Source: [Synechococcus] sp. NIES-970 (GTDB taxonomy: Bacteria > Cyanobacteriota > Cyanobacteriia > Cyanobacteriales > MRBY01). Taken from it: DNA of 64,000 bases. Location: positions 2,248,195 to 2,312,194 of the forward strand of contig AP017959.1 in assembly GCA_002356215.1 (NCBI GenBank), given 5' to 3'. The position numbers and the translations under genes are program-made. Each line of letters starts with the position of its first letter. Position 1 is the first letter of the stretch. Positions 34,685 through 43,007 of the stretch are shown here, one piece after another. The notes under the pieces were generated by a model, which ran no database searches, was not told the DNA's origin, and saw only the letters and a program-made list of their open reading frames with translations.

Positions 34685-35020
34685 CTAGGCGCGGGTTCCT
34701 TCAACGGCGGCCCGGTAGGGTTCGACCTCTTCGCTGTAGTCGATGGGCAGCACCGCACAGACGTTGGGATGGGGACGGGGAATGATCACCCAAGATTCCA
34801 AAACCCCACCATGGGCTTTCTCGACGGCTTCAATGCCTGCGGCCATGGCGGTTTTGACTTCTGAAACGTCACCACGAATATTGACATTAAACCGGGCGCT
34901 ACCAACACGAATGTAGCCCACCAGGGTTACACGACCGGCTTTAACCATCGCATCTGCAGCGGCAAGTACTCCGGGAAAGCCTTTTGTTTCAAGTGATCCA
35001 ACCGCAGATTGAGCGGGCAT
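34685..35020 (-). CDS. ccmK4: Carboxysome shell protein CcmK4
   Basis: The 111-residue single BMC-domain protein forms hexagonal tiles in the beta-carboxysome shell. AVGSLETKGFPGVLAAADAM begins the domain, the pore loop region reads YIRVGSARFNV, and VSEVKTAMAAGIEA and WVIIPRPHPNV follow. The N-terminus MPAQSAVGS and the C-terminal extension (EPYRAAVEGTRA) match the CcmK4 subgroup. It follows ccmK3 by 109 bases. In other cyanobacteria this pair is a satellite locus away from the main ccm operon and tunes shell permeability. Confidence 0.93.
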   Translation of the reverse strand: MPAQSAVGSLETKGFPGVLAAADAMVKAGRVTLVGYIRVGSARFNVNIRGDVSEVKTAMAAGIEAVEKAHGGVLESWVIIPRPHPNVCAVLPIDYSEEVEPYRAAVEGTRA

Positions 35021-35129
35021 AGGGGGTCTCCTTTATCGTAACGATTAGTAAAACTTATTTATTTAGGGTTCTCTATCCAAGCACATATTATTCTCTAAAA
35101 CTGGCCAAAACACCAAAGTTTTTCAGGGG

Positions 35130-35438
35130 TTAGGACCGAAATTCTAGGGAAGCTTGGCTATATTCCAGGGGGAGAATACCAACAACATTGTCGGGGGGAT
35201 TTGGCACGGTATAGTGACTCATCACTTCGCCACCAAAGGTTTCTTCTGCAGCCCGGAGGCCTGCTTCCATTGCCGGACGGACTTCTGAGGTTCGGCCACG
35301 AATGACAACGATAAAGTTCCCTTTTTCGGCTTTATCAAAAAAAACAATGGTGACACGGCCGGCTTTGACCATGGCATCGGCGGCGGCAAGGACGGCAGGA
35401 AAACCTAGAGTTTCGATAACTCCTACGGCTTCTTGCAT
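35130..35438 (-). CDS. ccmK3: Carboxysome shell protein CcmK3
   Basis: The 102-residue BMC-domain shell protein contains AVGVIETLGFPAVLAAADAM, DKAEKGNFIVVIRG in place of the usual GSGR-type pore loop, and SHYTVPNPPDNV, all of which mark the CcmK3 subgroup. CcmK3 is reported not to form stable homohexamers but to mix with CcmK4 into heterohexamers, which suits its position directly upstream of ccmK4. The pore lacks the positive residues of CcmK1/K2/K4, so transport properties should differ. Confidence 0.92.
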   Translation of the reverse strand: MQEAVGVIETLGFPAVLAAADAMVKAGRVTIVFFDKAEKGNFIVVIRGRTSEVRPAMEAGLRAAEETFGGEVMSHYTVPNPPDNVVGILPLEYSQASLEFRS

Positions 35439-35514
35439 AGTTTCGACTCCTGAGGGCGAGGGATAGGGCTATATTCTCCCACATTGGTTCCCTTCTGCTG
35501 TAGGAAAATTTCTG

Positions 35515-36306
35515 ATGGATGGTATTGGTAATCCTGGGCAAAGGGAGGGTGTGATTATTTTGATAAATCCTGTGGATGAATTTCCCGCCGCAATTCTGGG
35601 TTATCCCAATGCAACGGCCCTGGAAGTTGAGAAAAGGCGATCGCATTTGCATTCTTGGGAGATTACGAGCCTGTGGGCAGTGGGGCCAAAAAATCTGGGG
35701 AGCTTTCCAGTGCTCGGTTTAGGTTATGTGGGGGTTGTGGTGTTGGTGCCTTGGCAAGGGAAATCCTACGCCCTCAAAATTCGTCGCCTAGATAGTAATC
35801 ACCAGAGCTTGATCCCAGAAATGCAGCACCTCCAAAAAGCAAATCAATCAGGAATTGGGCCACGCCTGCTCAAGGGTTCTGCGGACTTCCTCCTGATGGA
35901 ATATGTGGCCGGGCGATCGCTTCTCAGTTGGCTCCAGGCCCACCAAGGGGATACCCACAAAAGTGAACGGCGGGCTGTGGTGGAAAATATCTTGTCCCAA
36001 GCCTTTGCCCTTGATCAGGTGGGCCTCGACCGAGGAGATATGGGCTGTCTCACCCAGGATGTCATCGTCGATGATCGGCAGCGACCGGTCTTGCTGGACT
36101 TTAGCGGTGCGAGTCTCAATCGTCGTCCCCAAAATCTCACCAGTGCTCTTCAGGGACTGTTCTGGGGGAGTGTCTTGGCAGAATATGTGGCCCCGGACTT
36201 TCCTCAGGGAAGCCAGACGATCCTACGGCCCCACCTGCGCCGCTATAAACAGCAGCCCACTGAGCTAAACTTTCAAGCGATTATGGCGGCTCTATTGTCA
36301 GGGTAA
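35515..36306 (+). CDS. Putative RIO-like Ser/Thr protein kinase (COG2112 type)
   Basis: The 263-residue protein has a compact, divergent kinase fold. A glycine-rich loop GLGYVGVVVLV is followed by the ATP lysine in YALKIRRLDS. The hinge is LLMEYVAGRSL, the catalytic loop LDRGDMGCLTQDVIV replaces HRD, and LLDFSGAS occupies the DFG position. It resembles the small predicted kinases grouped as COG2112, first noted in archaea. The first ~60 residues are not kinase-like, so the start is uncertain; ATG 35515 is the first in the frame, and a GTG near 35550 follows GGGAGG. It is divergent from ccmK3. Substrates are unknown. Confidence 0.7.
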   Translation: MDGIGNPGQREGVIILINPVDEFPAAILGYPNATALEVEKRRSHLHSWEITSLWAVGPKNLGSFPVLGLGYVGVVVLVPWQGKSYALKIRRLDSNHQSLIPEMQHLQKANQSGIGPRLLKGSADFLLMEYVAGRSLLSWLQAHQGDTHKSERRAVVENILSQAFALDQVGLDRGDMGCLTQDVIVDDRQRPVLLDFSGASLNRRPQNLTSALQGLFWGSVLAEYVAPDFPQGSQTILRPHLRRYKQQPTELNFQAIMAALLSG

Positions 36307-36394
36307 TTGTGTCATCCTCCTAAACAATTGGCGATCGCCTCAAAAATATTTGCCATACTCAGGAAAGTAGCCCGTTGCAGTTGAGGCCCCCGCT

Positions 36395-38701
36395 ATGCTT
36401 TCGAGTCCCCCCCGCGCCGAATCTCCTTCCCCCCCAAAAAACCTAGTCACGACCACCTTCGATGTGCAGGGGATGCGCTGTGCTGGGTGCGTCAAAGCGG
36501 TGGAACGACAGCTCTTACAACAGCCGGGGGTCAGTACAGCGGTGGTGAATCTGATCACAGAGGTGGCCGTCGTCACCTATGAGGTCGCAAAAATTCAACC
36601 GGAGGCGATCGCCCAACAGTTATCCCAAACGGGTTTCCCCAGCCAACCCCGCCAAGCAGCAACAGAAACCTTTAATCAATACCAAGAAAAACGAAACCAG
36701 TCCCAGCGGGAACAATATTGGCGTTTGGGGGCAGCGATTATCTTACTCCTGGCGTCGAGCTTGGGGCATATCCACCACTTGACGGGCCTAAAAATCCCCT
36801 TGCTGCACCTGATGGGTATTCATTGGGGGATGGCGACTTTAGCCCTGTTTATTCCGGGGCTGCCAATTCTCCGAGACGGCTGGCTGGGACTGATCAAAGG
36901 CCATGCCAATATGAATACCCTGGTGGGCCTAGGAACTCTGAGCGCCTACATTACTAGCTGTGTGGCTTGGTTGCTGCCCCAGTTGGGTTGGGATTGTTTT
37001 TTTGATGAGCCAGTAATGTTGCTGGGGTTTATCTTCCTCGGTCGCACCCTCGAAGGCAATGCCAGACTCAAGGCGATCGCCGCCCTCGAAGCACTCCTGG
37101 CCCTCCAACCCCAAAAGGCCCGGCTAATGGGCCGAGAACATAAGGGGGAAACCGAAGAAATCACCATTCCCGTAGCCCAGGTGCAGATTGGTGAATGGGT
37201 GCGCGTCCTGCCCGGGGAAAAAATTCCCGTCGATGGGGTGATTATTCGCGGCGAAACCACCGTTGATGAGGCGATGTTAACGGGGGAAGCCCTGCCCCAA
37301 ACCAGAACTCTGGCAGATGCGGTGAAAGCCGGCACCCTAAATCAACTGGGCGTGATTATTGTCCAGGTGAGTCAAACGGCCGAAAATACCCTGCTTGCCC
37401 AAATTATCCGCACTGTGGAAGAGGCCCAAACCCGCAAAGCCCCCGTACAAAAAATGGCGGATACGGTGGCCGGATATTTTGCCTATGGCGTCATGGCGAT
37501 CGCCGCCCTCACTTTCCTATTTTGGGAATTTGTGGGGACGCGTCTCTGGTTGATGCCAGGGGAAACAAACCCAGAAATTCTCAGTTTAAAATTGGCGATC
37601 GCCGTGCTGGTGATTGCCTGCCCCTGTGCTCTGGGGTTGGCGACGCCCACCGCCCTTTTAGTCGGGACAGGCCTGGGGGCGGAACAGGGGATCATCATCA
37701 AAGGGGGCGATATTCTCGAACGCTTAAACCAATTGACCACCGTCGTTTTTGATAAAACGGGCACACTCACCCAGGGGAAACCCCAGATTGTGGAGGTCGT
37801 TTGCTTCGCCCCGTGGCAGGAGGCTCCCCTGCTGCAATTAGCCGCAAGTTTAGAGCAGCGCACAACCCATCCCTACGGCAGGGCTTTTGTGGCGATCGCC
37901 CAAGAGCAAGCCTTAGAATTGTTTGAGCCGGATCAAGTAGAAACCTGTTTGGGCAAAGGCATTGCGGGTTTGGTCAATGGCCACCAACTGCACATTGGCA
38001 GTCCAGCCTGGTTCACTGCGTCCCAAATTTCCATCCCAAAAACGGCCCAAAGCACCCTTGGAGCTTGGGCGAATGCAGGCCAGACGCCCATTGTGATCGC
38101 GATCGATCAGCAGGTGGCAGGTCTGGTGGCGATCGCCGATCCCATTCGTGCCGACGCGGCGGCTCTGATCGAAAATCTCAAAGCCCGAAATTTTGAGGTG
38201 ATTCTCTTGAGCGGCGACCAAGAATCCGTAGTGCAAAAGTTAGCGAGCACCCTCCAGCTTGACCAGGCTCATGGCGGCTTGTCCCCCACAGAAAAAGCAG
38301 CATTCCTTCAGGATCTCCAGGAAAATCGCCAGGTCGTCGCCATGGTTGGCGATGGCATTAATGACGCCCCGGCCCTTGCTACCGCCGATGTGGGCATTTC
38401 TCTCCAAAGTAGTACTGATATTGCACTGGCTACCGCCGATATTGTCTTGATGGGCGATCGCCTATGGGATTTTGACCAAACTTTAACCCTGGGCCGCGCC
38501 ACTGTTAAAGTGATTCGCCAAAACCTCATCTGGGCCTGTGGCTATAACCTCGTCGCTATTCCCCTTGCGGCCGGAATGTTGTTGCCTCAATATAATTTCA
38601 GCCTCAGCCCTGCCAGTGCCGCTGGCTTGATGGCGATGAGTTCTGTGCTGGTTGTCACCAATTCCCTGACTCTTAAAAAATCTTTTCAAACCCAGCAGTA
38701 A
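36395..38701 (+). CDS. ctaA: Copper-transporting P1B-type ATPase (CtaA-like)
   Basis: The 768-residue heavy-metal pump has an N-terminal HMA metal-binding domain with MRCAGCVKAVE. About eight membrane helices follow, including the CPC motif VIACPCALGLATP, with actuator motif LTGEALP, phosphorylation motif DKTGTLTQGK, the HP dipeptide in RTTHPYG, and GDGINDAPALATADVG. CPC with a single CxxC HMA domain indicates Cu(I) transport. Cyanobacteria have two such pumps, CtaA (cytoplasmic membrane) and PacS (thylakoid), which together supply plastocyanin and cytochrome oxidase. The CAGC form of the metal site favours CtaA, but the choice is not certain. Confidence 0.85.
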   Translation: MLSSPPRAESPSPPKNLVTTTFDVQGMRCAGCVKAVERQLLQQPGVSTAVVNLITEVAVVTYEVAKIQPEAIAQQLSQTGFPSQPRQAATETFNQYQEKRNQSQREQYWRLGAAIILLLASSLGHIHHLTGLKIPLLHLMGIHWGMATLALFIPGLPILRDGWLGLIKGHANMNTLVGLGTLSAYITSCVAWLLPQLGWDCFFDEPVMLLGFIFLGRTLEGNARLKAIAALEALLALQPQKARLMGREHKGETEEITIPVAQVQIGEWVRVLPGEKIPVDGVIIRGETTVDEAMLTGEALPQTRTLADAVKAGTLNQLGVIIVQVSQTAENTLLAQIIRTVEEAQTRKAPVQKMADTVAGYFAYGVMAIAALTFLFWEFVGTRLWLMPGETNPEILSLKLAIAVLVIACPCALGLATPTALLVGTGLGAEQGIIIKGGDILERLNQLTTVVFDKTGTLTQGKPQIVEVVCFAPWQEAPLLQLAASLEQRTTHPYGRAFVAIAQEQALELFEPDQVETCLGKGIAGLVNGHQLHIGSPAWFTASQISIPKTAQSTLGAWANAGQTPIVIAIDQQVAGLVAIADPIRADAAALIENLKARNFEVILLSGDQESVVQKLASTLQLDQAHGGLSPTEKAAFLQDLQENRQVVAMVGDGINDAPALATADVGISLQSSTDIALATADIVLMGDRLWDFDQTLTLGRATVKVIRQNLIWACGYNLVAIPLAAGMLLPQYNFSLSPASAAGLMAMSSVLVVTNSLTLKKSFQTQQ

Positions 38702-38736
38702 ATATCAAAACAAACCGTAAATAATTTCTTCAATCA

Positions 38737-38762
38737 CTGCTGTTTTTATCAAAAAATAGCAG
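38737..38762. terminator. Hairpin downstream of the copper ATPase
   Basis: CTGCTGTTTTT (38737-38747) pairs with AAAAATAGCAG (38752-38762, one G-T pair) around a short loop. No separate T-run follows, so termination is plausible but unproven. Confidence 0.4.
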
Positions 38763-38856
38763 ACAACATCTATATCAATATTTCTAAACTGATTGCATTG
38801 CTTTTTGAATCTCTCTTCATAATGAACGGGATGCGAGGACAAATGTAGCAATCATT

Positions 38857-40053
38857 ATGATTAGATCAATGGCTTTGGTAGCTTTAGGAATGACAGGTTC
38901 TTTTACTTTTCCAACGCTTGCCCGAGCTCTCCCCGACCAAGAAATCAACCAATTCTTAGAAAATCACTATACCCAATACCGTGATTTAGAATATTTTTCT
39001 GCGATTCAACTCTCGGTTAAGGTAGGTGATGCCGAAACAGAAACCTATGTTATTGGCCAAGAAAGTCACGACCCTAATAGTGACCTGATTACTTCCGAAA
39101 GTCTGTTTCAGATTGGCAGCATCACAAAATCATTTACGGCGGCTTTGCTATTAAAAAATCAGCGGGATCATACTATCGATCTAGATGTTGATTTTACGCA
39201 ATATTTACCTGAGTACTCCCATTGGTCTGGGCTGACAACGACGCAGCTTTTGAATATGACCTCTGGTTTGCCCAATTATTCAGATAGTCCGACGGTGAAT
39301 TACTGGTTTGCCCAAGACCTCGAACAAGCTTGGACAAAAGAGCAGCTGCTTGACTTAGTCTATCCTCAATCGACGGCTCCCAAACCACCCCTCAGAACTG
39401 GCTATGATTACACGAATACGGGCTATTTGCTGAGTGCTCTGATTTTAGAAACCGTTACGGAGCAATCTTTTGCGGACCTGATCACAGAACAGATTTTGCA
39501 GCCCTATCAACTGACTAATACTTTTTACCCGGTGCCTGATCTAGGCGATCGCCCCCGACAACGCCTCGTCAGGGGCTACAATTTCAATCCCTACACTAAT
39601 CCAGAATTGGTGGGCCAAGACATTACCCGCAATAACCTTGCCTGGGCCGGAGCCGCGGGAGCGTTGATTTCTAATACCGAGGATATTATTCGCTGGGTCA
39701 GCACGCTATTTATTGAAGATAATCTGCTGTCCGCTGCAGAAAAAGCCGCCATGCAGCAAATTGTTTCTCTCCAGACAGGGGAGGCGATCGCCCAAACGAC
39801 GGCAACGGATCCCTATGGTTTTGGTCTGGGGATTATCCAAGGGCACGATGAGCGCTGGGGGAATTATTGGTTTTACCAAGGAGAAACCTTAGGTTATCGC
39901 TCATTTTATGTTTATTTTCCCTGCAATCAAGTGATCATTTCAGCCCTGTTTAACAGCGCTGTGGACGGACAAAACAGCCATGCCCGCAGTTTAATTCAGG
40001 ACATTTATGGAGCTGTATTAGCAGAGTCTCCAGCCTTAGTGTGCCGGACTTAA
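38857..40053 (+). CDS. Periplasmic serine hydrolase of the class C beta-lactamase / DD-peptidase family
   Basis: The 398-residue protein has a signal peptide (MIRSMALVALGMTGSFTF, cleavage after ARA near residue 24). A beta-lactamase-type domain follows, with the nucleophile motif SITK in FQIGSITKSFTA and the second motif YTN in GYDYTNTGYLL. The KTG-like third box is not obvious; WFYQGETLGY occupies its place. Such proteins are usually D-alanyl-D-alanine carboxypeptidases, esterases or peptidases acting on wall material, and antibiotic resistance cannot be inferred. It stands alone, 155 bases after the copper ATPase. Confidence 0.85.
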   Translation: MIRSMALVALGMTGSFTFPTLARALPDQEINQFLENHYTQYRDLEYFSAIQLSVKVGDAETETYVIGQESHDPNSDLITSESLFQIGSITKSFTAALLLKNQRDHTIDLDVDFTQYLPEYSHWSGLTTTQLLNMTSGLPNYSDSPTVNYWFAQDLEQAWTKEQLLDLVYPQSTAPKPPLRTGYDYTNTGYLLSALILETVTEQSFADLITEQILQPYQLTNTFYPVPDLGDRPRQRLVRGYNFNPYTNPELVGQDITRNNLAWAGAAGALISNTEDIIRWVSTLFIEDNLLSAAEKAAMQQIVSLQTGEAIAQTTATDPYGFGLGIIQGHDERWGNYWFYQGETLGYRSFYVYFPCNQVIISALFNSAVDGQNSHARSLIQDIYGAVLAESPALVCRT

Positions 40054-40101
40054 TTTTTGATCAAAATCCCATCCTAAGAGCCAATTTCATGGAGGTTTAC
40101 C

Positions 40102-40231
40102 ATGACAGATTTTGATAAATTTAATGGTGGAGTCTTGGGATGCCTACCTAAACAATCCACAAAAAGCCTCCCGTGACTTAAATGCCGGTTTTGATTTCCT
40201 GGGCACTTTAAGGTTTGGGAGGCGATGTTAA
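40102..40231 (+). pseudogene. Possible frameshifted small gene
   Basis: An excellent ribosome site (GGAGG, 7 bases before ATG 40102) opens a 24-codon frame starting MTDFDKFNGG. It loses protein-like character after about ten codons and stops at 40176. A second frame from 40127 to 40231 reads plausibly as ESWDAYLNNPQKASRDLN then AGFDFLG, before TAA. Joining the two at the GGTGG near 40126-40130 would make one protein of about 43 residues. It may be a broken small gene or two unrelated frames. Confidence 0.35.
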
Positions 40232-40263
40232 AAAATATGATTTTTGGGGTCGGCTTTTAAAGG

Positions 40264-40989
40264 TTAGCGCACAGTAAACGCGTAGCGATCTTGGACAACA
40301 TAGCCACCATCAGGCCAGTTGTAATAGACCCGTACTTCGTAATTACCAGGGGTTAAACCATTAAATTGCCGGGAGCCAGACCGTTGACCCTCGGTGTAGA
40401 ACCATTCGTTGTAGCTGTCATCGGGGGCACTGCTCGGAACAATGGTGATCCAGTCCCCAGAGTTACCCGGCAAATTAGCGTAGTTCACCAAAATTGATTC
40501 ACTGGCTTGGTAGATCGTTTTATTGGTGGAAATATGGCGGCTGGCGGGTGTTTGGGTCTGTGTTTGGGTACCAACGGTGAAACGATAGCGATCTTGAACC
40601 ACATAACCGCCATCGGGCCAATTGTGGTAGACCCGCACCTCATAACTGCCTGGGGCCAGTCCGTTAAATTGGCGGGAGCCAGAGCGTTGGCCTTCGGTAT
40701 AAAACCATTCTTCGTAGGTATCGTCGGGGGCATTGGCCGGTACGATTGTGATCCAGTCTCCAGAATTTCCCGGTAGATTGGCATAATTTACCAAAATCGC
40801 CTCGTTAGGGGCATAGACTGCTTTTTGGGTGGCAACCTGTTTTCCTGCTGGTACTTGACTCAATAGGAGAGCCTGACCGTTGGGGGCTGTGGTCGGGAAG
40901 GAAAAACTGGACTGGGCGATCGCCCCTTCAACACAAAAGCCCATCAAGAGCGGGAGACAGGCCAAGAGAGAACGGAAAGGCATTTTCAT
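40264..40989 (-). CDS. Exported protein with two near-identical beta-sandwich-like repeats
   Basis: The 241-residue protein has a signal peptide (MKMPFRSLLACLPLLMGFCV, cleavage near AIA-QS). Two copies of a ~95-residue domain follow, about 101 residues apart. Each contains ILVNYANLPGNSGDWITIVP, then EEWFYTEGQRSGSRQFNGL (or NEWF...), PG(S/N)YEVRVY(H/Y)NWPDGG and YVVQDRY. The high identity, visible in the DNA too, indicates a recent internal duplication. The fold is probably Ig- or C2-like and suits carbohydrate or surface binding, but I know no function. A TQTQTQT linker joins the repeats. ATG 40989 is chosen over earlier in-frame codons (to 41055) because it starts the signal peptide. Confidence 0.75.
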   Translation of the reverse strand: MKMPFRSLLACLPLLMGFCVEGAIAQSSFSFPTTAPNGQALLLSQVPAGKQVATQKAVYAPNEAILVNYANLPGNSGDWITIVPANAPDDTYEEWFYTEGQRSGSRQFNGLAPGSYEVRVYHNWPDGGYVVQDRYRFTVGTQTQTQTPASRHISTNKTIYQASESILVNYANLPGNSGDWITIVPSSAPDDSYNEWFYTEGQRSGSRQFNGLTPGNYEVRVYYNWPDGGYVVQDRYAFTVR

Positions 40990-41202
40990 AGGAATGTGTC
41001 GCAAGGAAAATAGGTGATGATCGGCCGATAATTTCAGGATGAAATCCAGCGTCACAGAGATTTAGTGGCGCGGCCCAAGAGCCCATGCAGATTTTTTGGG
41101 GAAATCATGGCCAACACTAGCCGAATTATAGGGATTTCTTCGGGAGTTGCCTTGAGCTTTCTGGCCGATTGCAAAAAATCTTTTCCCGGGGAAAAAGCAC
41201 CA

Positions 41203-42558
41203 TTAATCGCGATAGTTCCGGGTGGGAGGATATTCCCCTACAAAAAAGCGGCGCTCTAAGCGATGCAGCTGCCACCAGAGCAAACCAAAGATGGGTAATA
41301 CAGAGGCGATCGCCCCCATGCCCAAGGTCGGGATTCCCATGACTATACCGAGGGGTAAACCTAACCAAGACAAAAACCCAAGAACAACGGTCACCTTTTT
41401 CAGGCCTTGAATCCGTCTGAGGGCTTGGCGGCAGCTGGCGCAGTGGATAGTGTGGGAATGGTAGCGCTCTAAAAGTTCTGCCTGCTTTGGTTCCGCTGGG
41501 GTAAAGGGCACATCAGGAAAAGGCTCACCATAACGTTCTACCCACTGACGATAGGCCAGTACAAACAAATCAGAACTGGTGGGCAAATAGCAGGTTTGGG
41601 CATAGTTTTTGTGAGATTTTGCCAGCTCCCGCTCCTGGAGATGCAAGAAAATTTGATCATCTTCAAGGATGCCCATCTGGTTCAAATGGGAAAACCAACG
41701 GGGCACAAGCTTGAATGCCAACCGAGGGAAAGCCGCTTTAAATCGGAAGGGTAACCGTACAATTGCCCGGCATTTTCCTTTTTCTGTCGGCGTCGCATAG
41801 ACCACGGTCATCACCTGCCCAAAGGAACTTTCTGGGATGTCATGCCACATCACTGCGGGGGCCAAAAAAGTCGTTTGCTGCGGCCCAAAAGCCCCCCGGC
41901 GTGGCCCTTCTTCCCAGTTGCCTGTAAAGCCTGTTTTCTCGATTTGTCCCACTTCGAGGATAAATTCTTTGGCATTTTTGCGATTGCCTACCCGGGGATG
42001 GTGGGTAAAAGCCACGTGGCTGGTGTCTAAAACATTTTCGAGTAGCGTTGTGGCGTCATAGGGAATGTCGCGCATCACATCGGCGATCGCCCATTGGCCT
42101 GGGTGCTGATCTAGCGCTGGAATGGTCGGAATAGGCGCTTGATTTGCCTGCTCCGGCTCGCCAGCATAGACGAATAACAGGTCTTGTCTAATGCAACTAG
42201 CATAGGTTTTCACCTGCGCCCGAGTACTGTGGTGGGCTTTCCCGTCTTCTGCCTGGAAGGGAATTTTGGTGCAGGCACCCGTTTCTGAAAACTGCCAACC
42301 GTGGTAAGGACATTCGAGGCAATCATCAACAATCCGGCCTTCCGACAGGGGTGCTAAACGGTGGGGGCAGATGTCGCTAAATACTTGCCACTGTTGACTA
42401 CTGGGTTGCCACCAAATTACCAGGGGTTCCCCCAAAAGGACAAAGCGTGTGGGCTTGGTGGGGTCGAGGTCTCGTACAAAATGGATCGGATACCAAGCGT
42501 CGTGCCAGTCAAAGGAGTCTAGGGGGGATTCAGAAGCGGGAAGTGGGGTTGCAACCAT
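41203..42558 (-). CDS. Rieske oxygenase of the PaO/Tic55/CAO-like family
   Basis: The 451-residue protein has an N-terminal Rieske domain with ligands C64, H66, C83 and H86 (CPHR and CPYHGW). The mononuclear iron motif NVLDTSHVAFTHH lies near residues 185-197. The C-terminal part has the CxxC-type motif HCASCRQAL and two membrane segments (about 395-435). This is the layout of pheophorbide a oxygenase, Tic55 and related chloroplast enzymes, which act at a membrane on chlorophyll-derived or other aromatic substrates. The cyanobacterial substrate is unknown; chlorophyll breakdown or carotenoid/phenolic oxidation are possibilities. It is the last ordinary gene before the AT-rich cassette at 42.7 kb and is divergent from it. 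Confidence 0.85.
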   Translation of the reverse strand: MVATPLPASESPLDSFDWHDAWYPIHFVRDLDPTKPTRFVLLGEPLVIWWQPSSQQWQVFSDICPHRLAPLSEGRIVDDCLECPYHGWQFSETGACTKIPFQAEDGKAHHSTRAQVKTYASCIRQDLLFVYAGEPEQANQAPIPTIPALDQHPGQWAIADVMRDIPYDATTLLENVLDTSHVAFTHHPRVGNRKNAKEFILEVGQIEKTGFTGNWEEGPRRGAFGPQQTTFLAPAVMWHDIPESSFGQVMTVVYATPTEKGKCRAIVRLPFRFKAAFPRLAFKLVPRWFSHLNQMGILEDDQIFLHLQERELAKSHKNYAQTCYLPTSSDLFVLAYRQWVERYGEPFPDVPFTPAEPKQAELLERYHSHTIHCASCRQALRRIQGLKKVTVVLGFLSWLGLPLGIVMGIPTLGMGAIASVLPIFGLLWWQLHRLERRFFVGEYPPTRNYRD

Positions 42559-42722
42559 TGGTTAAGCTAGAAAACGGGAGATTTCCTTTAGCTTAACGAA
42601 TTGTTACATTGTTTAGGCGATTGCTTAAATCAAGACATTCATTTTTCGAGTCCGATTTATTTTTGTCTTTTTTTGACTATAATAGACATCAAGCATCCTA
42701 TGCCCATAAATGAGGTCAAAGC

Positions 42723-43007
42723 TTGGGTAAAGTCGAATGTATTGCAATTGATGGTCTAGAGCTCTTTTTTCTATCCAATGACCATCTACCGGAACATTTC
42801 CACGTAAAAAAAGCTGGTGCATGGGAAATTCGGGTTTATATCAAACGTTGCAGCGAGAAAAATGGTTTGGCATACGATCCTAAATTTCCTCGCAACATTA
42901 CTATCCCAAGTAGAGATCAAAAGAAAATTTTAAATCTTGTTTTAAAAAATCGTTCTGCCCTTCTACGTGAGTGGGAAAGGAAAGTTTGTGTTAAGGAGAA
43001 TCTGTGA
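42723..43007 (+). CDS. DUF4160 family protein (putative toxin-antitoxin partner)
   Basis: The 94-residue protein carries the DUF4160 core: IDGLELFFLSNDHLPEHFHV, then EIRVYIKR, and a C-terminal helix with KNRSALLREWERK. DUF4160 proteins are commonly encoded directly before a DUF2442 protein and are suspected toxin-antitoxin components without a proven activity. The start is a TTG at 42723, with GAGG seven bases upstream. The only nearby ATG (about 42700) is in another frame, and the chosen frame is closed by TGA just above. The TGA stop overlaps the next ATG by one base (TGATG). It is AT-rich relative to flanking genes and contains no HIP1 octamer. Confidence 0.75.
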   Translation: MGKVECIAIDGLELFFLSNDHLPEHFHVKKAGAWEIRVYIKRCSEKNGLAYDPKFPRNITIPSRDQKKILNLVLKNRSALLREWERKVCVKENL

